Assembly: GCF_007565055.1 (NCBI RefSeq)
Contig: NC_044553.1
Span: 45,125,420-45,189,419, forward strand
Direction: 5' to 3'
Length of the DNA stretch: 64,000 bases
Source: Rhinopithecus roxellana
Lineage: Eukaryota > Chordata > Mammalia > Primates > Cercopithecidae
The notes below the pieces were generated by a model that made no database searches, was not told where the DNA came from, and saw nothing but the letters and a program-made list of their open reading frames with translations. This document shows, in pieces, positions 1 through 12,645 of the stretch. A program made the position numbers and the translations under genes. Numbering within the stretch: the first letter of the stretch is position 1; each line of letters opens with the position of its first letter.

Positions 1-1434
1 TGATCTCTATAATAACTTCAGCTCTAATATTCTGTTGCTTCTAATTTCATCATTTGAAAGTAACTTTATGACTATAAGAAATGAATGTTCTTTATTAGAT
101 GGAACATACCTAAAGGCATAAGAAAAAAAAAATACCCATAGTCTTATTTATAACTCAGAAAAAAGAATCTCCCTGTTAGTATTTTGGTGTTTTTTACTTC
201 TAGTTTTTTCCCCCCGAGCATATATATGTAGAGAAAAATTATACACATTATACACACACACACACGTATTTTTATACATTGGGGGTCATAGTCCCTGTAC
301 AAGTCTGTATCTCACTTTTTCACTTGGTATTACATATGTTTTCCCACATCATTAAAATTCTTCAGAAATGCAGTCCTTATTAGTGTATAATCGTCTGTTG
401 AATGGAACAGCTATATTTTATTTAACTAGACTCTTACTTCCTTTAAGCCTGCCTGTCTGTGTTCAGAAGAAAATCATTGCTGATTTGTGCCAATTGCCCC
501 AAACATAATTTTAGGCTTTTACACATGCCTCCCCAAATGCCCTCGTTCACTCAGACTAGGAATTGAGGTGTGACTGAGCCGAAGTGAAGTCCTGCTTCCC
601 AGTGATGTGGGGCTGCAGCTCCAGCTGTTTGCTTAGAGCCCAAGGCCCAACCTGTTTGATAAGGGAGGAGGTTGAATGCTTTAGTAGAATGAATGCACCC
701 TTTTCAGGGCAATACAACAGCTGGGAGAAGGTAGAGTCTCTGAGAATGAGAGAAACTGCAAAAGGGGAAAGGAAGGCATATGGCAGAGGGAGGGAAGGAA
801 GCACCTCTGCAGAGGCAGTGTCCTGTGGGAACTTCTCATCTTTCACCTCCGGGCTTCCCAGAGCACCCCTGCCTACTTTCTGCTCCCCAAGACTTCCTTG
901 GGTATGGCTGGCACTGGGCCATCCACATGAAAAAGCACAATAAAAATGCAATCTGCAGCAGGCGCAGCAGCCCAAAGAGGATCTTACGATCAAGACCACA
1001 GACCCTGGCCCCAGTTTAGCAGATGCAGGAGCGCAGCCACAGATGTGGAGAGAGACAATAGCTATACTCATAAACAAACACTGCAGAAATCATCATTTGC
1101 TTCAGATGGACTTCCAAGCTCTCACAGGATGCAGCCATCAGCACAAAATGCATCTATCAGGCTTTCTTTGGAATAAAGATGGCCAACGTTATATGATAGA
1201 ACTGTGGTGGTTTTTGTTTTGTTTTGTTTTACGTGCTTCTGGCACTGTAAAAACTTGGATAGTATTCATATTTCCAGTCCTCTTTTATGTTTTATCTTTC
1301 TGCGAGAGAAATCCCCACAGACTCTAACATGCCCAAATTTTGGCAGAAATAGGAAATAACTATTGAGTTTTGTTGACAGTCTTTAATTTTGATTCGGTTT
1401 ATTTCAGTGAAGTGGGCAGCCCATTAGACGAAGA
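1..1434. other. Unique DNA, no gene seen
   Basis: No repeat I recognise apart from a short CA run near 251-265. The part around 556-1176 is more GC-rich and has open frames on both strands: 173 codons on minus from 1077, and 119 codons on plus from 584. Neither shows a recognisable domain, splice context or codon bias. Frames open in both directions over the same bases argue for chance. Probably noncoding. Confidence 0.6.
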
Positions 1435-1436
1435 AG

Positions 1437-1580
1437 AAATAATTTCCAATCCTGAGTTTGTCACTCATTAAATTTATGACTTTGGACAAATTATATGTAT
1501 GATTTTGAACAAATGACTTAACTCTTCTGGATCTCAACTTTCTCAAATGTAATAGACCTGGGTTATTGATGATTTTCCAA
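1437..1580 (+). repeat. MIR SINE fossil
   Basis: Shows the MIR core order: a TGACTTTGGACAAAT block, then ACTTAACTCTTCTGG, then CTCAACTTTCTCAAATGTAA, the equivalent of the family's CTCATCTGTAAAATG. Strongly diverged, as expected for a mammal-wide SINE. Orientation is sense. Confidence 0.6.
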
Positions 1581-1770
1581 ATTTTCAACATTCTGGAACC
1601 CTTTATTCAAATGAAATCTTGCATGAAAAGACCCAAGGCTGATAAAACCAGGAGTGGTTGGTTCCCCTCTAATCAGAACACACATTGCCAGTAGCCGTGT
1701 ATCAGAGAGCTAGGAGTTCTCTGTTCTGCCTGACATATTTGCCCTTTGGTTCTGTGATCATAGGAAAGGG

Positions 1771-1790
1771 GTGTGTGTGTGTGTGTGTGT
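1771..1790. repeat. GT dinucleotide microsatellite
   Basis: About ten perfect GT units, flanked by unique DNA and close to the start of an old L1 3' end. Confidence 0.9.
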
Positions 1791-1834
1791 GAGTGACGGG
1801 TGAGGCAGCAGGGTGCACCCAGGAAGCTCAGCAA

Positions 1835-2325
1835 TTGTTTATCCATAATTATATTGGTAGCAGTATTATTCATAATAGCCAGAAATGGAAATAAACCAAA
1901 CCAAATGCCTATCAGCTGATGAGTGGATAAACAAAATATAGTATCTCCACGTCACAGGCTATTACACACCATATAAAGGAATGAAGTAACAATACATACA
2001 CAACATGAATGAAACCTGAAAACATATGGCAAATAAAAGAAGACACACAAAAGGTCACATATTGCATGATTCCATTTATACGGAAAGTCTAAAATAGGCA
2101 AATCTATAAAGTAGATTAGTGGTTTTCAGGGACTGGGTTATGGGGTGGGCAGAAGACAATGGAGAGTGACTAAAAAGCATGGAATTTCTTTCTGGAATGA
2201 TAAAAAGTGTTCTGAAATTAGGTAATGGTGACGGTTGCATGCCTTTGTGAACAGCTATTGAAAATGTACACTTTAAAAGGGTAAGTATCATGGTGAGTGA
2301 ATTACATTTCAATAAAGCTATTATT
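1835..2325 (+). mobile_element. L1M-type LINE-1 3' end
   Basis: Typical end of an ancient L1. Landmarks in order are the CATAATAGCCAGAAATGGAA block, TGATGAGTGGATAAACAAAA, a TGCATGATTCCATTTATA block, ACTTTAAAAGGGTAAGT and the terminal CAATAAAGCTATT. Only the last ~490 bp is present. It is too diverged to code and belongs to a different insertion from the L1 pieces that follow. Confidence 0.85.
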
Positions 2326-2344
2326 TCAAAAGGTGTTATGAAAA

Positions 2345-2578
2345 TCTATGTGCTTACATATTTGAAGACTTAATAAGTAAATACTTAAGTAAATACAAAA
2401 TGCCAAAATCAACCCTGGAAAAATATGGAGAACTTGAATTAACTATTAAGTATTAAACACATTAAAATATGATTTAAATACCTTTCTTCCCACGGAGATA
2501 CCATGACCAGGTGGTTTTACAAGTGAATTCTACCAAACTCTCAAGAGACAGCTAATTCTAATCTTAAATAAATTTTTT
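2345..2578 (+). mobile_element. Old L1 ORF2 fragment, left half of an interrupted copy
   Basis: The stretch ACAAGTGAATTCTACCAAAC, followed by a glutamine- and leucine-type remnant, matches the middle of L1 ORF2. The ORF2 alignment stops where a younger L1 begins and resumes about 5 kb downstream at 7605. I therefore read both pieces as one old element split by a later insertion. Confidence 0.65.
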
Positions 2579-4072
2579 GGAGAGTTCCACAGTGGTGGTG
2601 TAGAAACAAGCTTAGTTCACTTCGCAGACCCCTCCTCTGCACCCAGAAACGAAAAATAAATACACAGTACCAAGATTATCACCAGCAATATCTCAGAACT
2701 CAAATAGGATGAGACAGTCTCCAGGGCCATACAGAAGTGAAAAAACCTCAAGCAGATGGTAAGAGAATTGAATTTTTATATCTGTGATGCCCCTCCCCTT
2801 GTTCTGCCCAGTACCATACAGAAAATTTCTCCCCAACTCATGCTTTTTACACTGGAGAAAGTGAGATCTGGATGGACAACTAGCTCCCCCATCATCTTGA
2901 GCTCCTTGCCAGGAGAGCAGGAGACCTGTCCTGCCCTAATTGACAGGAAGCATCACAAGTGCCAGAAGGAAGAAATATCCCTGAGGATAGGAGAGGACAA
3001 TGTGAAGGGCTGGGACTACCATCCCTTGCCCTGGAAACTCTGCTCTGTAACTCAGTCAAATAATGCCAAATCCATGTGGTTGTATGACACTATGTTTGTA
3101 CAAGGTACATTCCATAGGTGTCCTGGGGATGAACCCTTAGCCAGCCTTCTCACACTGCTAAGATATCTTACTTGGGACCTTTTCCATTCAGGATGGGCAA
3201 CACTCCAGTTGTTTACTAGAGCTGAGGCAAACCTGGGCTTAAGGTGCCTCCTAGAGCTGAAAAGGAGATAGTAACATAGCGATAAAGTAACATAGAAACC
3301 AAGCAAATATATTCAATAAAAAGCAAGCCACACAGAGAAGACTGGAATAAATAACTTTCAAGCAAATACATAGATGTCCATCTACAAGAAACAAAAGCAA
3401 ACAGGGAACCACTATCTCCCCAAACAGACAAAGCAAGTAACCAGGGACTGACCCTAACAAGATGGTGATATGTAAACTCTCTGACCAAGAATTCAAGATC
3501 ACAGTTTTAAGAAAACTGAGTGATTTCCAAGATAACACAGAAAGGCAATTCAGAAATTTATCAGAGAATTTAACAAAGTGATTGAAATAATCTTTAAAAA
3601 GTCAAACAGAAATCCTAGAACTGATAAATGCATTTACAGAACTGAAAACTTCATTAGAGGCTCTCAGCAGCAGAACAGACGAAGTAGAGGAAAGATTCAG
3701 TGAGCTCTAAAATACACAGGTGGAGGAGAAAAATGAAAAATGAATGATTAAGAATGCAGAATGCCTACAAGGTATAGAAAATTACCTCAAAAGACCAAAT
3801 TTAAGAATTTTTGGTGTTCAGGAGGCAGCTGAGCAAGAGCAAGAGGTAAAAAGCTGATTCCAAGAAAAAATAATGGAAGACTTTCCAAAATTTGAGAAAG
3901 ACATAATTGGAAAGTCAGAGAACATCAAACAGATTTGACCCAAAAAGACTACCCCAAGGAATATAATAAACTCTCAAAGGTCAAGGACAAAGAGAGGATC
4001 CTAAAAGCAACAAGAGAAAAGATGCAAATGACATGTAAAGAAGCTCCAATTCATCTGGCTACAGATTTCTCA

Positions 4073-4401
<329 letters not shown>

Positions 4402-5213
4402 CTATGTAAGCCAGGAGGGAGTAGAATGACATTTTCAGAGTGATGAAAGGAAAAATAATTGTTATCCAAGAAGGCTGTGTCCAGCAAAGTTATATTTAAA
4501 ATACGATGGAGAGATAAACTCTTTCCCAGATGAACAAAAACTGAGAGAATTCACTATCAGACCCATCTTGCAAGAAACGCTAAAGGGAGTTCTTCTATCT
4601 GAAAGAAAAAAGTACTAATGTGCAAAGGAAGACATTTGAAGGCATAAAACTACTTGTAAAATTAAGTACGCAGACAGTCCCAGAATACTCAAATGCTGTA
4701 ATTATGCTGTGCAGTGCACTCACAACTTGAGTGTGAATCTCCAAAGACAAATCTATCAAAGACAATAATAATTACAGCAACCTGTTAAGAGATAGGTAAT
4801 ATAAAAATATGTAAACTGAGCCATCATAAAATCAAAGTGTGGGGAAGATAGAATTAAAATGTATTTTTTAAAATATTTTTCTTTGTGTCTGTTCTCTGTG
4901 ATCAAAGAAAGGCTGTCATTTCTTTAAAACAACTTGTTATATATGTAAGATGTTTCTTGTAATACACCTCATGGTAACCACAATGCAGAAAACTGTGTAA
5001 TAGACTGACTAGAAATAAAAGCAAATAATTAAAACATACTATCATAAAAAAATCACTTAACAAAAGGTAGACGGCAAGAAAGTAACAAATGGAGAGGACT
5101 TACAAAGCAACAAGAAAACAAGCAACAAAATGGCAGTAGTAAGTCCTTATGATAACTCTGAATGTAAACTGACTAAATTCTCCAAGTAAAAGGCACAGAG
5201 CGGCTGAATGGAT

Positions 5214-5231
5214 AAAAAAAAAAAAAAAAAA
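5214..5231. repeat. A18 homopolymer inside L1
   Basis: Uninterrupted run of 18 A within the L1 inter-ORF/ORF2 start region. It is a homopolymer expansion, not an element tail, because L1 sequence continues on both sides. Confidence 0.9.
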
Positions 5232-5343
5232 GGAGACCCAACAATGTGCTGCCTACAAGAAACCCACTTCACCTATGAAGACACACATAGACTAAAAGTC
5301 AAGGTATAGAAAATGGAAAAGGATATTTCTTGCAAGTGGAATC

Positions 5344-5369
5344 AAAAAAAAAAAAAAAAAAAAAAAAAA
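5344..5369. repeat. A26 homopolymer inside L1
   Basis: Uninterrupted run of 26 A inside ORF2 remnants of the same L1. Like the run 110 bp upstream it is internal, so it grew by slippage. Confidence 0.9.
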
Positions 5370-7534
5370 CAGCACTAGCTGTACCTATATTAGATAAAAT
5401 AGACTACAAGTCAAAGCCTGTAAAAAGAGACACGGTCACTATATAATGATAAAGAGGTCAATTCAACAAGAGGATTTAACAATTATAAATATCTCCATCC
5501 AACACCACAGCTCCCAAGTATGTGAAGAAAATATTAATAGATCTAAAGAGAGAGGGAGGCTGCAATGCAATAATAGGGGACTTTAAGACCCCCTCTGAGT
5601 AATGAAGAGATTATTCAGACAGAAAATCAACAGAGAAGCATTGAAGTTAAACTATATACTAGAACTAGTAGGCCAAACTGACATTTATAGAACATTTCCC
5701 CAAATGCTGCAGAATATACATTCTTTTCATAAACACATGGAATTTTCTTCAGAATAGGTAACATTTTAAGCCACAAAACAAATCTCAACACATTCAAAAA
5801 AGCAGAAATTGAGTATCAAGTATCTTTTCTGACCACAATGAAATAAAACTAAAATCAACAACAAGAGGAATCTCAGAAATCGTATGAACACATGGAAATT
5901 AAACAACACGCTCCTGCACAACCAATGGGTCAATGAAGAAATTATGAAGGAAATTTAAACATTTGTCAAAACAAATAGAAATGGACATACAATATACCAA
6001 AATCTATGGGATACAGCAAAAGCAGTACTCAGCGGTAAGCTTATATAAATAAATGCCCAAATCAAAAAAAAGTAGAAAGACTTCAAATACAAAACTTAAT
6101 GATGCACCTCAAGAAACAAGAAAAGCAAGAATAAAGCAACTCAGAATTAGAAGGAAAGAGATAACAGAGCAAAAATAAATAAAATTGAGACAAAAAATAA
6201 TACAGAAGATTGGTAAAACAAGAAGTTGGTTTTTTTAAAAGATGATAAACAACATTGACAAACTTGGGCTAGACTAAGGAAAAAAGAGCAAAGACCCAAA
6301 TCAGAAACAAGAAAAGGAGACAGACAACTAAGACTATAGCAATACAAAGAATCATTAGACACTATTATGAACAACTAGATGCCAACAAATTAGAAAACTC
6401 AGAAGAAATGGATAAATTACTACAAACATATAACCTACTAAGATTGAATCATGAAGACATAAGAAAACTCAACAAACTAATAACCAATAACAACATTGAA
6501 GCCATAATAAAAATTCTCCCATCAAAAACCTGGGACCTTGTGGCTTCACTGCTGATTTCTACTAAATATTTAAAAAAGAACTAATGCCAATTCTACTCAC
6601 ACTCTTCAAATAAAATTGGAGAGGAAGAAATACTTCCAAACTCATTATTAGTGGCCAGCATTACCCTGAAAAATACCCAAACCACACAAAGACAAAGCAA
6701 GAAAAGAAAACTACAGGCCAATATCACTGATCAACATAGATGCGAAAATCCTCAACAAAATACTAGCAAATCAAATTCAACAACACAGTAAAAAGTTCAC
6801 TCACCATGGTCAAGTGGAATTTATCCCAGGGACAGAAGGATTGTTCTACATAGCAAATCAATAAACATGATTCATCACATTAACAGAACCAAGAACAAAA
6901 ACCATGAATCATTTCAGTAAGTACTATAAAAGCAGTCAATAAAATTCAGTGTCCCTTCATCAAACTGGGAATAGAAAAAACGTAGCTGAAAATAATAAAG
7001 GCCATATATGACAAACCCACAGCTAATATCATACTGAATGGGGAAAAGTTGAAGGCCTTTCCTCTACGACCTGGGAAGGATGACCACTTTCACCACTCTT
7101 ACTTAACATAGTACTGGAAGTCCTGGCCAGAGCAATTAGACAAGAGAAAGAAAGAAAGGGCATCCAAATTGGAAAGGAAGAAGTCAAATTATCCTTGTTT
7201 ATAAACTGTATAATCTTATATATTGAAAATCTGAAGACTATACTAAAAAACTGCTAGAACTGATAAATGAATTTGGAAAAGTTGTAGAATACAAAATTGC
7301 TATTAAAAATCAGTAGCATTTATATACACCAACATCAAACAGTCTGAAAAACCAATCAGAAAGGCATTTTATTTACAATAGCTATGAAAAATAGAAAAGA
7401 ACTAGGAATCAATTTGACCGAAGAAGTGAAATAGTCTGTATCAGGAAAATGGTAAAATACTAATAAAAGAAATTGAAGAGAACACACAAAAAAGAAAATA
7501 CATTAAATAAATTGTTTAAGTTCAGATCAATTAA

Positions 7535-7604
7535 ATTAACTAAATTGTGATAATTATAAAATTGTGATAAGATAAATTGTATTAACTAAATTATGATAAT
7601 TATA
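7535..7604. repeat. 46-bp-period AT-rich tandem duplication
   Basis: A 24-base unit beginning ATTAACTAAATT occurs at 7535 and again at 7581 with one substitution. The intervening bases also repeat the motif ATTGTGATAA. The duplication lies at the 3' break of the 5-kb L1 and may mark the deletion or recombination that removed its end. Confidence 0.75.
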
Positions 7605-8087
7605 TATCAAAATAATTTTAAAGGTCTGAATAAGTTATGTCAGAAAACAAAGAAAAATTTGTGCCATTTATTTTATGAAGTTAATATAATATTGATTACA
7701 GAACCAGATAAAGGAAATTATAGGTATATTTCACTTATGAACATAAATGTGAAAATCAAAACAAAATTTTCAGCTTACTAAATCAGATGTTGAATTTTGA
7801 AAAATACACCATGATTATGTAGCTTATCCAGAAAACTCTGAGGCTCGTTTAACATCAGAATTCTATAAATGTAAATTGCCTCATTAATAGACTCAGCAAC
7901 CGAAAATACATGATATCTCAAGCTACTAGAAAAGCCTTTATTTACTTATGAATTTTTATGGAATAACTGCTTAGAACCCACAGTAGAATGCGAACTGCCT
8001 TAATTTAATAAAGGTTATTTACACTCACGTGAAAACCTTGTGGCATGTGTTATCCTTAATGGAAAGACTCTAGATGCTTTTCACAGT
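7605..8087 (+). mobile_element. Old L1 ORF2 fragment, right half of an interrupted copy
   Basis: Diverged ORF2 sense sequence. The ATTTCACTTATGAACATAAATG block corresponds to the conserved ATATCCCTGATGAACATAGA region, and CTTAATGGAAAGACTCTAGATGC to the CTTAATGGTGAAAGACTGAA region further on. It picks up ORF2 almost where the fragment at 2345-2578 leaves off, supporting a single interrupted element. Confidence 0.65.
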
Positions 8088-8639
8088 GGTGAGGCAGGAG
8101 AGAGGAGATGTCTCTGAAGAACCCCCAAATTGTCCCCATGAGAACTGCTGAGACCAAAGAGTGCCACTTCTAGTCCACCATGGTGTCAGCCGAGCAAGAA
8201 CTTTCATGCCACCTTTCCCTGCTGTCTCCTACCCTGTGATCCTAGGGGGGTCAGAAACCACAATTAACAAGACTGGGGAGGCAGAATCAGAGCTCAAGAA
8301 CTCAAAGTCACCACCTGGGCCACTGCAGCAGCAGCCACCCAACTCCAGGCCCAAGCTGTGAATGAACGTGCAGAAGCTGAAACTGTGGACAAAGTATGAA
8401 ATTCAGTTTTTTTACTGGACTGAGAATATGAATCATTGAGCTCAGACTGCTTTTATTACCTGAAAGGGACCATAAAGCCCCTGAGACTTGTCCTAAATAT
8501 GATCCAGGAGCAGAAAATAACTAGCCCCACAGAACAAATTTAAAGAAGTAGTGGGACCCCAAAATAAAGAGGCTTTGTGATTACAAAACACATGCAGTGA
8601 TTATTGTAGGTTATCATTACATCATTATTTGTCACCATA
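8088..8639. other. Unique DNA, no gene seen
   Basis: No family recognised. A 66-codon frame from 8161 has proline- and glutamine-rich codons but no start context, splice signal or domain I know. Treated as noncoding. Confidence 0.5.
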
Positions 8640-8795
8640 ATTCTTGTAGGTAGATATTATTGGGAGAATAATATTAAATCCATAGAGAAACTCTTAGAGC
8701 AGTTAAGGGATTTGTACAAATTTACAGAGCAGACAAGTGGCAGAGCGAGGGATGAAGTCCTGGCTTTCTAACTCTACAGCCTTTCTAGTTAACAG
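8640..8795 (-). repeat. MIR SINE fossil
   Basis: Antisense MIR: GTAGATATTATT, then AGAGAAACTC, AGCAGTTAAGGGATTTG, and the telling AAGTGGCAGAGCGAGG block. Confidence 0.75.
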
Positions 8796-9319
8796 AACAT
8801 ATAAAACTCCAGACTTAAATGAGCATTGTATCTCCTCTGGCTCCAAATCAGGATCCACTCTACACAGAACTCTCTTTGTAAAGTACCCCTTTGTTCCAGT
8901 GGTCTTGAGCTGAATCCCTTTTAAATTACACCAAGCAAAGCACTGCTATCCAAATTTCCACCTCTGTCTCCCACCATTCAGTGGCTTAGACCCACCCTCA
9001 GAAGAGAGGGCAGTGAGCCTCCTGTTCCTTCTTGGCCTTGCATCCTTAGGCACTCAGCCCTTTGTCTAGGAATCTATCACACCAGTGCAGACCCATTGTA
9101 TGGGTATCCTAAACTCCAGGGGATAAAAAGCATCCAGGGTTTACAATGAAGCCGTCTCTTGGTGGGATGCAAAGAGGTAGAACTCTCCTCTACCACTAGC
9201 ACTCCAACTAACAAGATGGCAGCTGCTCCAAAGAGGTCCTCCTTACCCTTCCATGCTCCATCTCCACCCTTTCAACTTCTTTATGTTCTTCTTGGTTTGA
9301 TACTGTTATCAGCAAACTT
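8796..9319. other. Unique DNA, no gene seen
   Basis: Ordinary non-repetitive sequence. No splice-flanked frame or regulatory motif stands out. Confidence 0.5.
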
Positions 9320-9480
9320 GCTGAACTTTCATGTTAGCTCTATTAGTATTGTTCTTCTGTTGGTTCTGTTGAGTTTTTCCAGCTATGTCATAATAGCTGC
9401 AAATAATGACATCTCTTCACTTCCAATCTTCTTACTTTTTTTTCCTTTTATTATACATTGGCCATGCCCTCAATTATTAT
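9320..9480 (-). mobile_element. L1M ORF2 fragment
   Basis: Weak but ordered match to antisense ORF2 around the polymerase motif: TTCTGTTGGTTCTGTTGAG, then ATGTCATAATAGCTGCAAAT (the family's ATGTCATCTGCAAAC region), then AATGACATCTCTTCACTTCC. Strongly diverged. The 116-codon frame from 9159 that overlaps it is a by-product. Confidence 0.5.
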
Positions 9481-10804
9481 CAGCACTCTTGACTTCTTCC
9501 CAATCTTAAAGGAACTTTCTCACAGGATTCCTGAATCCCGAGCCAGCTTCATGGACTGCATACAACCTGTACAGACACACAGTGCCCCAGCTTGGTTTAA
9601 TGTCTTGCTGTCACTGTCTTATGATCATAATAATAATTGAAAAAATGTCATGCATTTTCAGTGTGCATTGGGCAGTGCAACTTATGTAGCTGGTTCTGTC
9701 TAAACAGTCAGTGATGGTTATAAAACAAAGTCTTCAATCAAGAGTTGGCAAAGTGGAATTTCTACTGAGAGGCCTTGCCCTAGCTGGCTAGGAAAATGTC
9801 TTTTTATTGACATGCCAGAGCTGTATTTTCATTCTTCTTGCTAACTAGACTTCTATATAAATAGCCTGGTTTGTCTTTTTTTTTTTAAGAAAAGGTCCAT
9901 GTTAGCATAAATATGTTTTAAGTGACTTTGTGACTGAGCCTAACACAGAGTGGGCCATGAGAACTCAGTTTTTCTTATTACTTCAGAAATCCAATCATTC
10001 AGATTATCAGAAGACGGCACCTAACATGGTGAGCATGGAAACCATTACAGGAGACAAAGACCTCTCTGACCCTTCCCAGGGAATTAGTTATTTTTCCCTT
10101 TTCTGGGAAGCAAATAAGCTTAATGGAGTGTGCTGCCGTTCCCAGTCTGCGGGGCAGTCACACTAAGCTCTGTGCACCCTTTCCTGTGCCATGTTCATAA
10201 CATTCCTGTGAAAAGATGCTTCTGGTCCAGCAATTTTGCTCCCTTGAATCTATGGGAAACTGAAGAGGCACTGGCCCATTAATGGTTTCAACGAGGTAAG
10301 ACAGCGCTTGCCCCAGGGGAATTAGTTTCCAGGTCCTGCCTTGGAGATTGGCTGTGGGTTGTGGGCCAGCCCCTTTACGGCTTCTCTTTGCTCAAAGGAA
10401 TTGAGACAGCACTGAAGTCCACTTCTTGGCTGGTCAAAGTATCCCCAGCTTTGGCAGAGGGCTGGAAGTTGAAGCAGCGTCTCAAATGAGAAATGAAGGA
10501 GAATAAAAACAAGTAAACAAAAGCTTCAGTCAGCTGACAAGAGTTCATTTGAGGCCTCTCCTACAGAGGGGAGTCATATCTACATCTGGCAGTTCTAGAA
10601 CAAAGACTGTGTGCCATCGTGGGGAACTGAGAATGGAGTAGGCTCAGCCCAGAAGCGAGCATGAGGGGATGTGGTACAAAAGGGATCCACATGTCTGTGA
10701 CCTGCAGAGAGTAGAACCAGGTCCTGAGTTTCAGCTCATTGTAGAGAGCAACTTTCTACCTAGGACCCAGTTGAAGCCCAGCTATTCATATGGTAAAAAT
10801 GTAG
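9481..10804. other. Unique DNA, no gene seen
   Basis: About 1.3 kb without a repeat I recognise apart from a short T-run near 9880. A 78-codon frame from 9930 has no identifiable product. Composition is typical of noncoding mammalian DNA. Confidence 0.5.
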
Positions 10805-11428
10805 GCATGTTTGGTGACATTCAGACTTTTTCAGTTGAAATATAACAAATATTCAAAAAGTGCACATATAAGAGAACAGCCCTTTGAAGCTTTACAGATT
10901 TTATGCACCTTTGTAACTAGCTCGGAGATTACAAGCGGCTCCCCAGCAAGTCCCTGTGCTTTCTTCCAGTCAAGACCCCCTTGCAAGGGGGACCCTTATT
11001 CCAGCTTCAGGGATTCCCTGGCTTCACTTGTTCTGTGCTTTATAGAAATGGAGGGAGACCCTTGATCCTTATTTTGGTCTGGCTTCCTTGGCTCATTTGC
11101 ATGTGTGAGATTCAGCCACATTGCTGCTAGTATCTATAGGTGATACATTCTTGTTATGCGAATATAGCAGTGATTATGTATCCAGTGTACTACTGATGGG
11201 CATTTGGGTGGTTTTTGATTTGGAGCCATTATAAACACTGTGCTGTGGGTAATTGGTGAGTATATACACACTTATTTCTCTTAGTCATATACCTAGGAGT
11301 GGAATTGCTGCATCGTAGGGTATGCGTACATTGAGTTTTAGTAAATACTGCTGACAGCTTTCCAGTGTCTATACCAACTTATATTCCCACCAGAAGTGTA
11401 GGAGTTTTGAGGCTTAATAACCTCCAAA
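10805..11428 (-). mobile_element. Ancient L1 (L1ME-like) 3' region
   Basis: Antisense to an old L1 3' end. In plus-strand order: the AAAAGTGCACATATAAGA block, a pyrimidine-rich CTTCCAGTCAAGACCCCC stretch, a TGATGGGCATTTGGGTGG block, the CCTAGGAGTGGAATTGCTG block and CCACCAGAAGTGTAGGAG. These belong to the 3' UTR and end of ORF2. No coding capacity remains. Confidence 0.8.
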
Positions 11429-12484
11429 ATGCTTTTCACATTTGCCACATGACGTATGCAATGTGGTCATTAGAGATACTTCCATGTCAGGTAAACCCAT
11501 GCCCCTTCTTTGCAGTCATTTACACCAAGCAGGAGTGAATTCCTTCGGAGCTTTTCCTGAAAGATTTTGACAACAGTCAGGATTAGAGCAGAACAGTGCC
11601 CACTTGCTGGCAGGGAAAGGAGACTGGAATGGCAGGTGGGCTGGGGGTGGCTCTTGCCCGTCCGCACCTCAGCTATGGCCTGGAGGTTAAGTTCTTTCTG
11701 CTGTCTGGTCTGTGCCTGGCCTCAGCTGTGGCCCTGTGAGAATCACAGGTTTGGCACTTGTCTCTAAAGCTTTTCTTGGCCACTGAGCAGAGACCCAGTC
11801 CCCCACATTCCCTGGGGAGGAAGAGAGAGCAGTGTTGATGTCCCCAGTCTCCAGGGGAAGAGTGGAGCCCCCAACCATGAAGCCCCTCATCAGCTTCTCT
11901 GTCCTGGTCCACAACCTCATCTCCCCACAACCTACCCCCCAACTTTCTTGTCTACTTTTCTTCCAAAACAGGGATTATTTTGCACATTTTCTTTCCAAGT
12001 CCAAAAATAGGAAAGAGAAGGGAACAGCTAATCTGGTCCAGCTGCTGGTTTTGCTACTTAACAAAGATATTTTTTACAGTAATTTTCTCTCTGGTTTTCC
12101 CTTACATCTGCACAAGCTCCCGCCTCCCGCCTCCCACTCCCCACACATACACACCCTTTACAAAGCTACTTGCTCTAGAATCCAGAGAATGCATTTTCCT
12201 CAGCTGCCTGTAACTGGTATCCACCCAAAACAAAGGGCTCCATGTCCGAAGTGCCAAGCCAGCATAGCAGTGTTTTCACCTCTGCCTCGCGCACATTCTG
12301 GTCGGATCACTGCCGCTTCCTGTGAGTCCAGCGCATCTCACCCCAAGCGATGTCCTGGCGTTCTGGCATCACAGTCTCCATGAGAAGTTTGGGGGGTAGG
12401 CAGAAATGACAAGAAGAACCCCTGAATATGCAAATTCAGTAAAAGGCATGCTGTGAAGTGAATGCATTTTTTTTTATGAATTAC
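11429..12484. other. Unique DNA with a small CpG cluster
   Basis: Non-repetitive. About nine CpG dinucleotides lie within roughly 130 bp (12245-12375), more than the surrounding DNA, but the stretch is far too short and not GC-rich enough for a CpG island. The 183-codon frame from 11832 overlaps frames on the other strand and has no recognised domain, so I do not call a gene. Confidence 0.5.
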
Positions 12485-12645
12485 CATATTCCAAACTAAA
12501 CTCATGCATTCATTTATCCAACCTGCAGCTTTTGAGTGTCTGATTTACATATGGCAGGGCTGATGTTAGAATGCTGGGCTAGATGCAGACATATCCTTGC
12601 CACATTGCTTGCCTTGGGGAAGTTCATGCTGGAGGCTGGTGATAA
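12485..12645 (-). repeat. L2 LINE fossil (antisense)
   Basis: CATTCATTTATCCAACC, a degenerate tract, then TGCTGGGCTAGATGC and GGGGAAGTTCATGCTGG follow the order of an antisense L2 (ATTCATTCAACAAATATT, then GTGCTAGGTGCTGG, then CTCATGGAGCTTACATT). Diverged, with no coding value. Confidence 0.5.

Noticed and set aside
556..1077. 173-codon minus frame near the window start
   Set aside because: A 119-codon plus frame covers the same bases. No family or exon signals.
8161..8361. Possible processed pseudogene with a proline/glutamine-rich end
   Set aside because: No A-tail, no target duplication and no parent protein that I can recognise.
11832..12383. 183-codon plus frame in unique DNA
   Set aside because: Proline/serine-rich with no domain. 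A second 77-codon frame in another register covers part of it, and minus frames overlap its start. Kept only as an unexplained frame.
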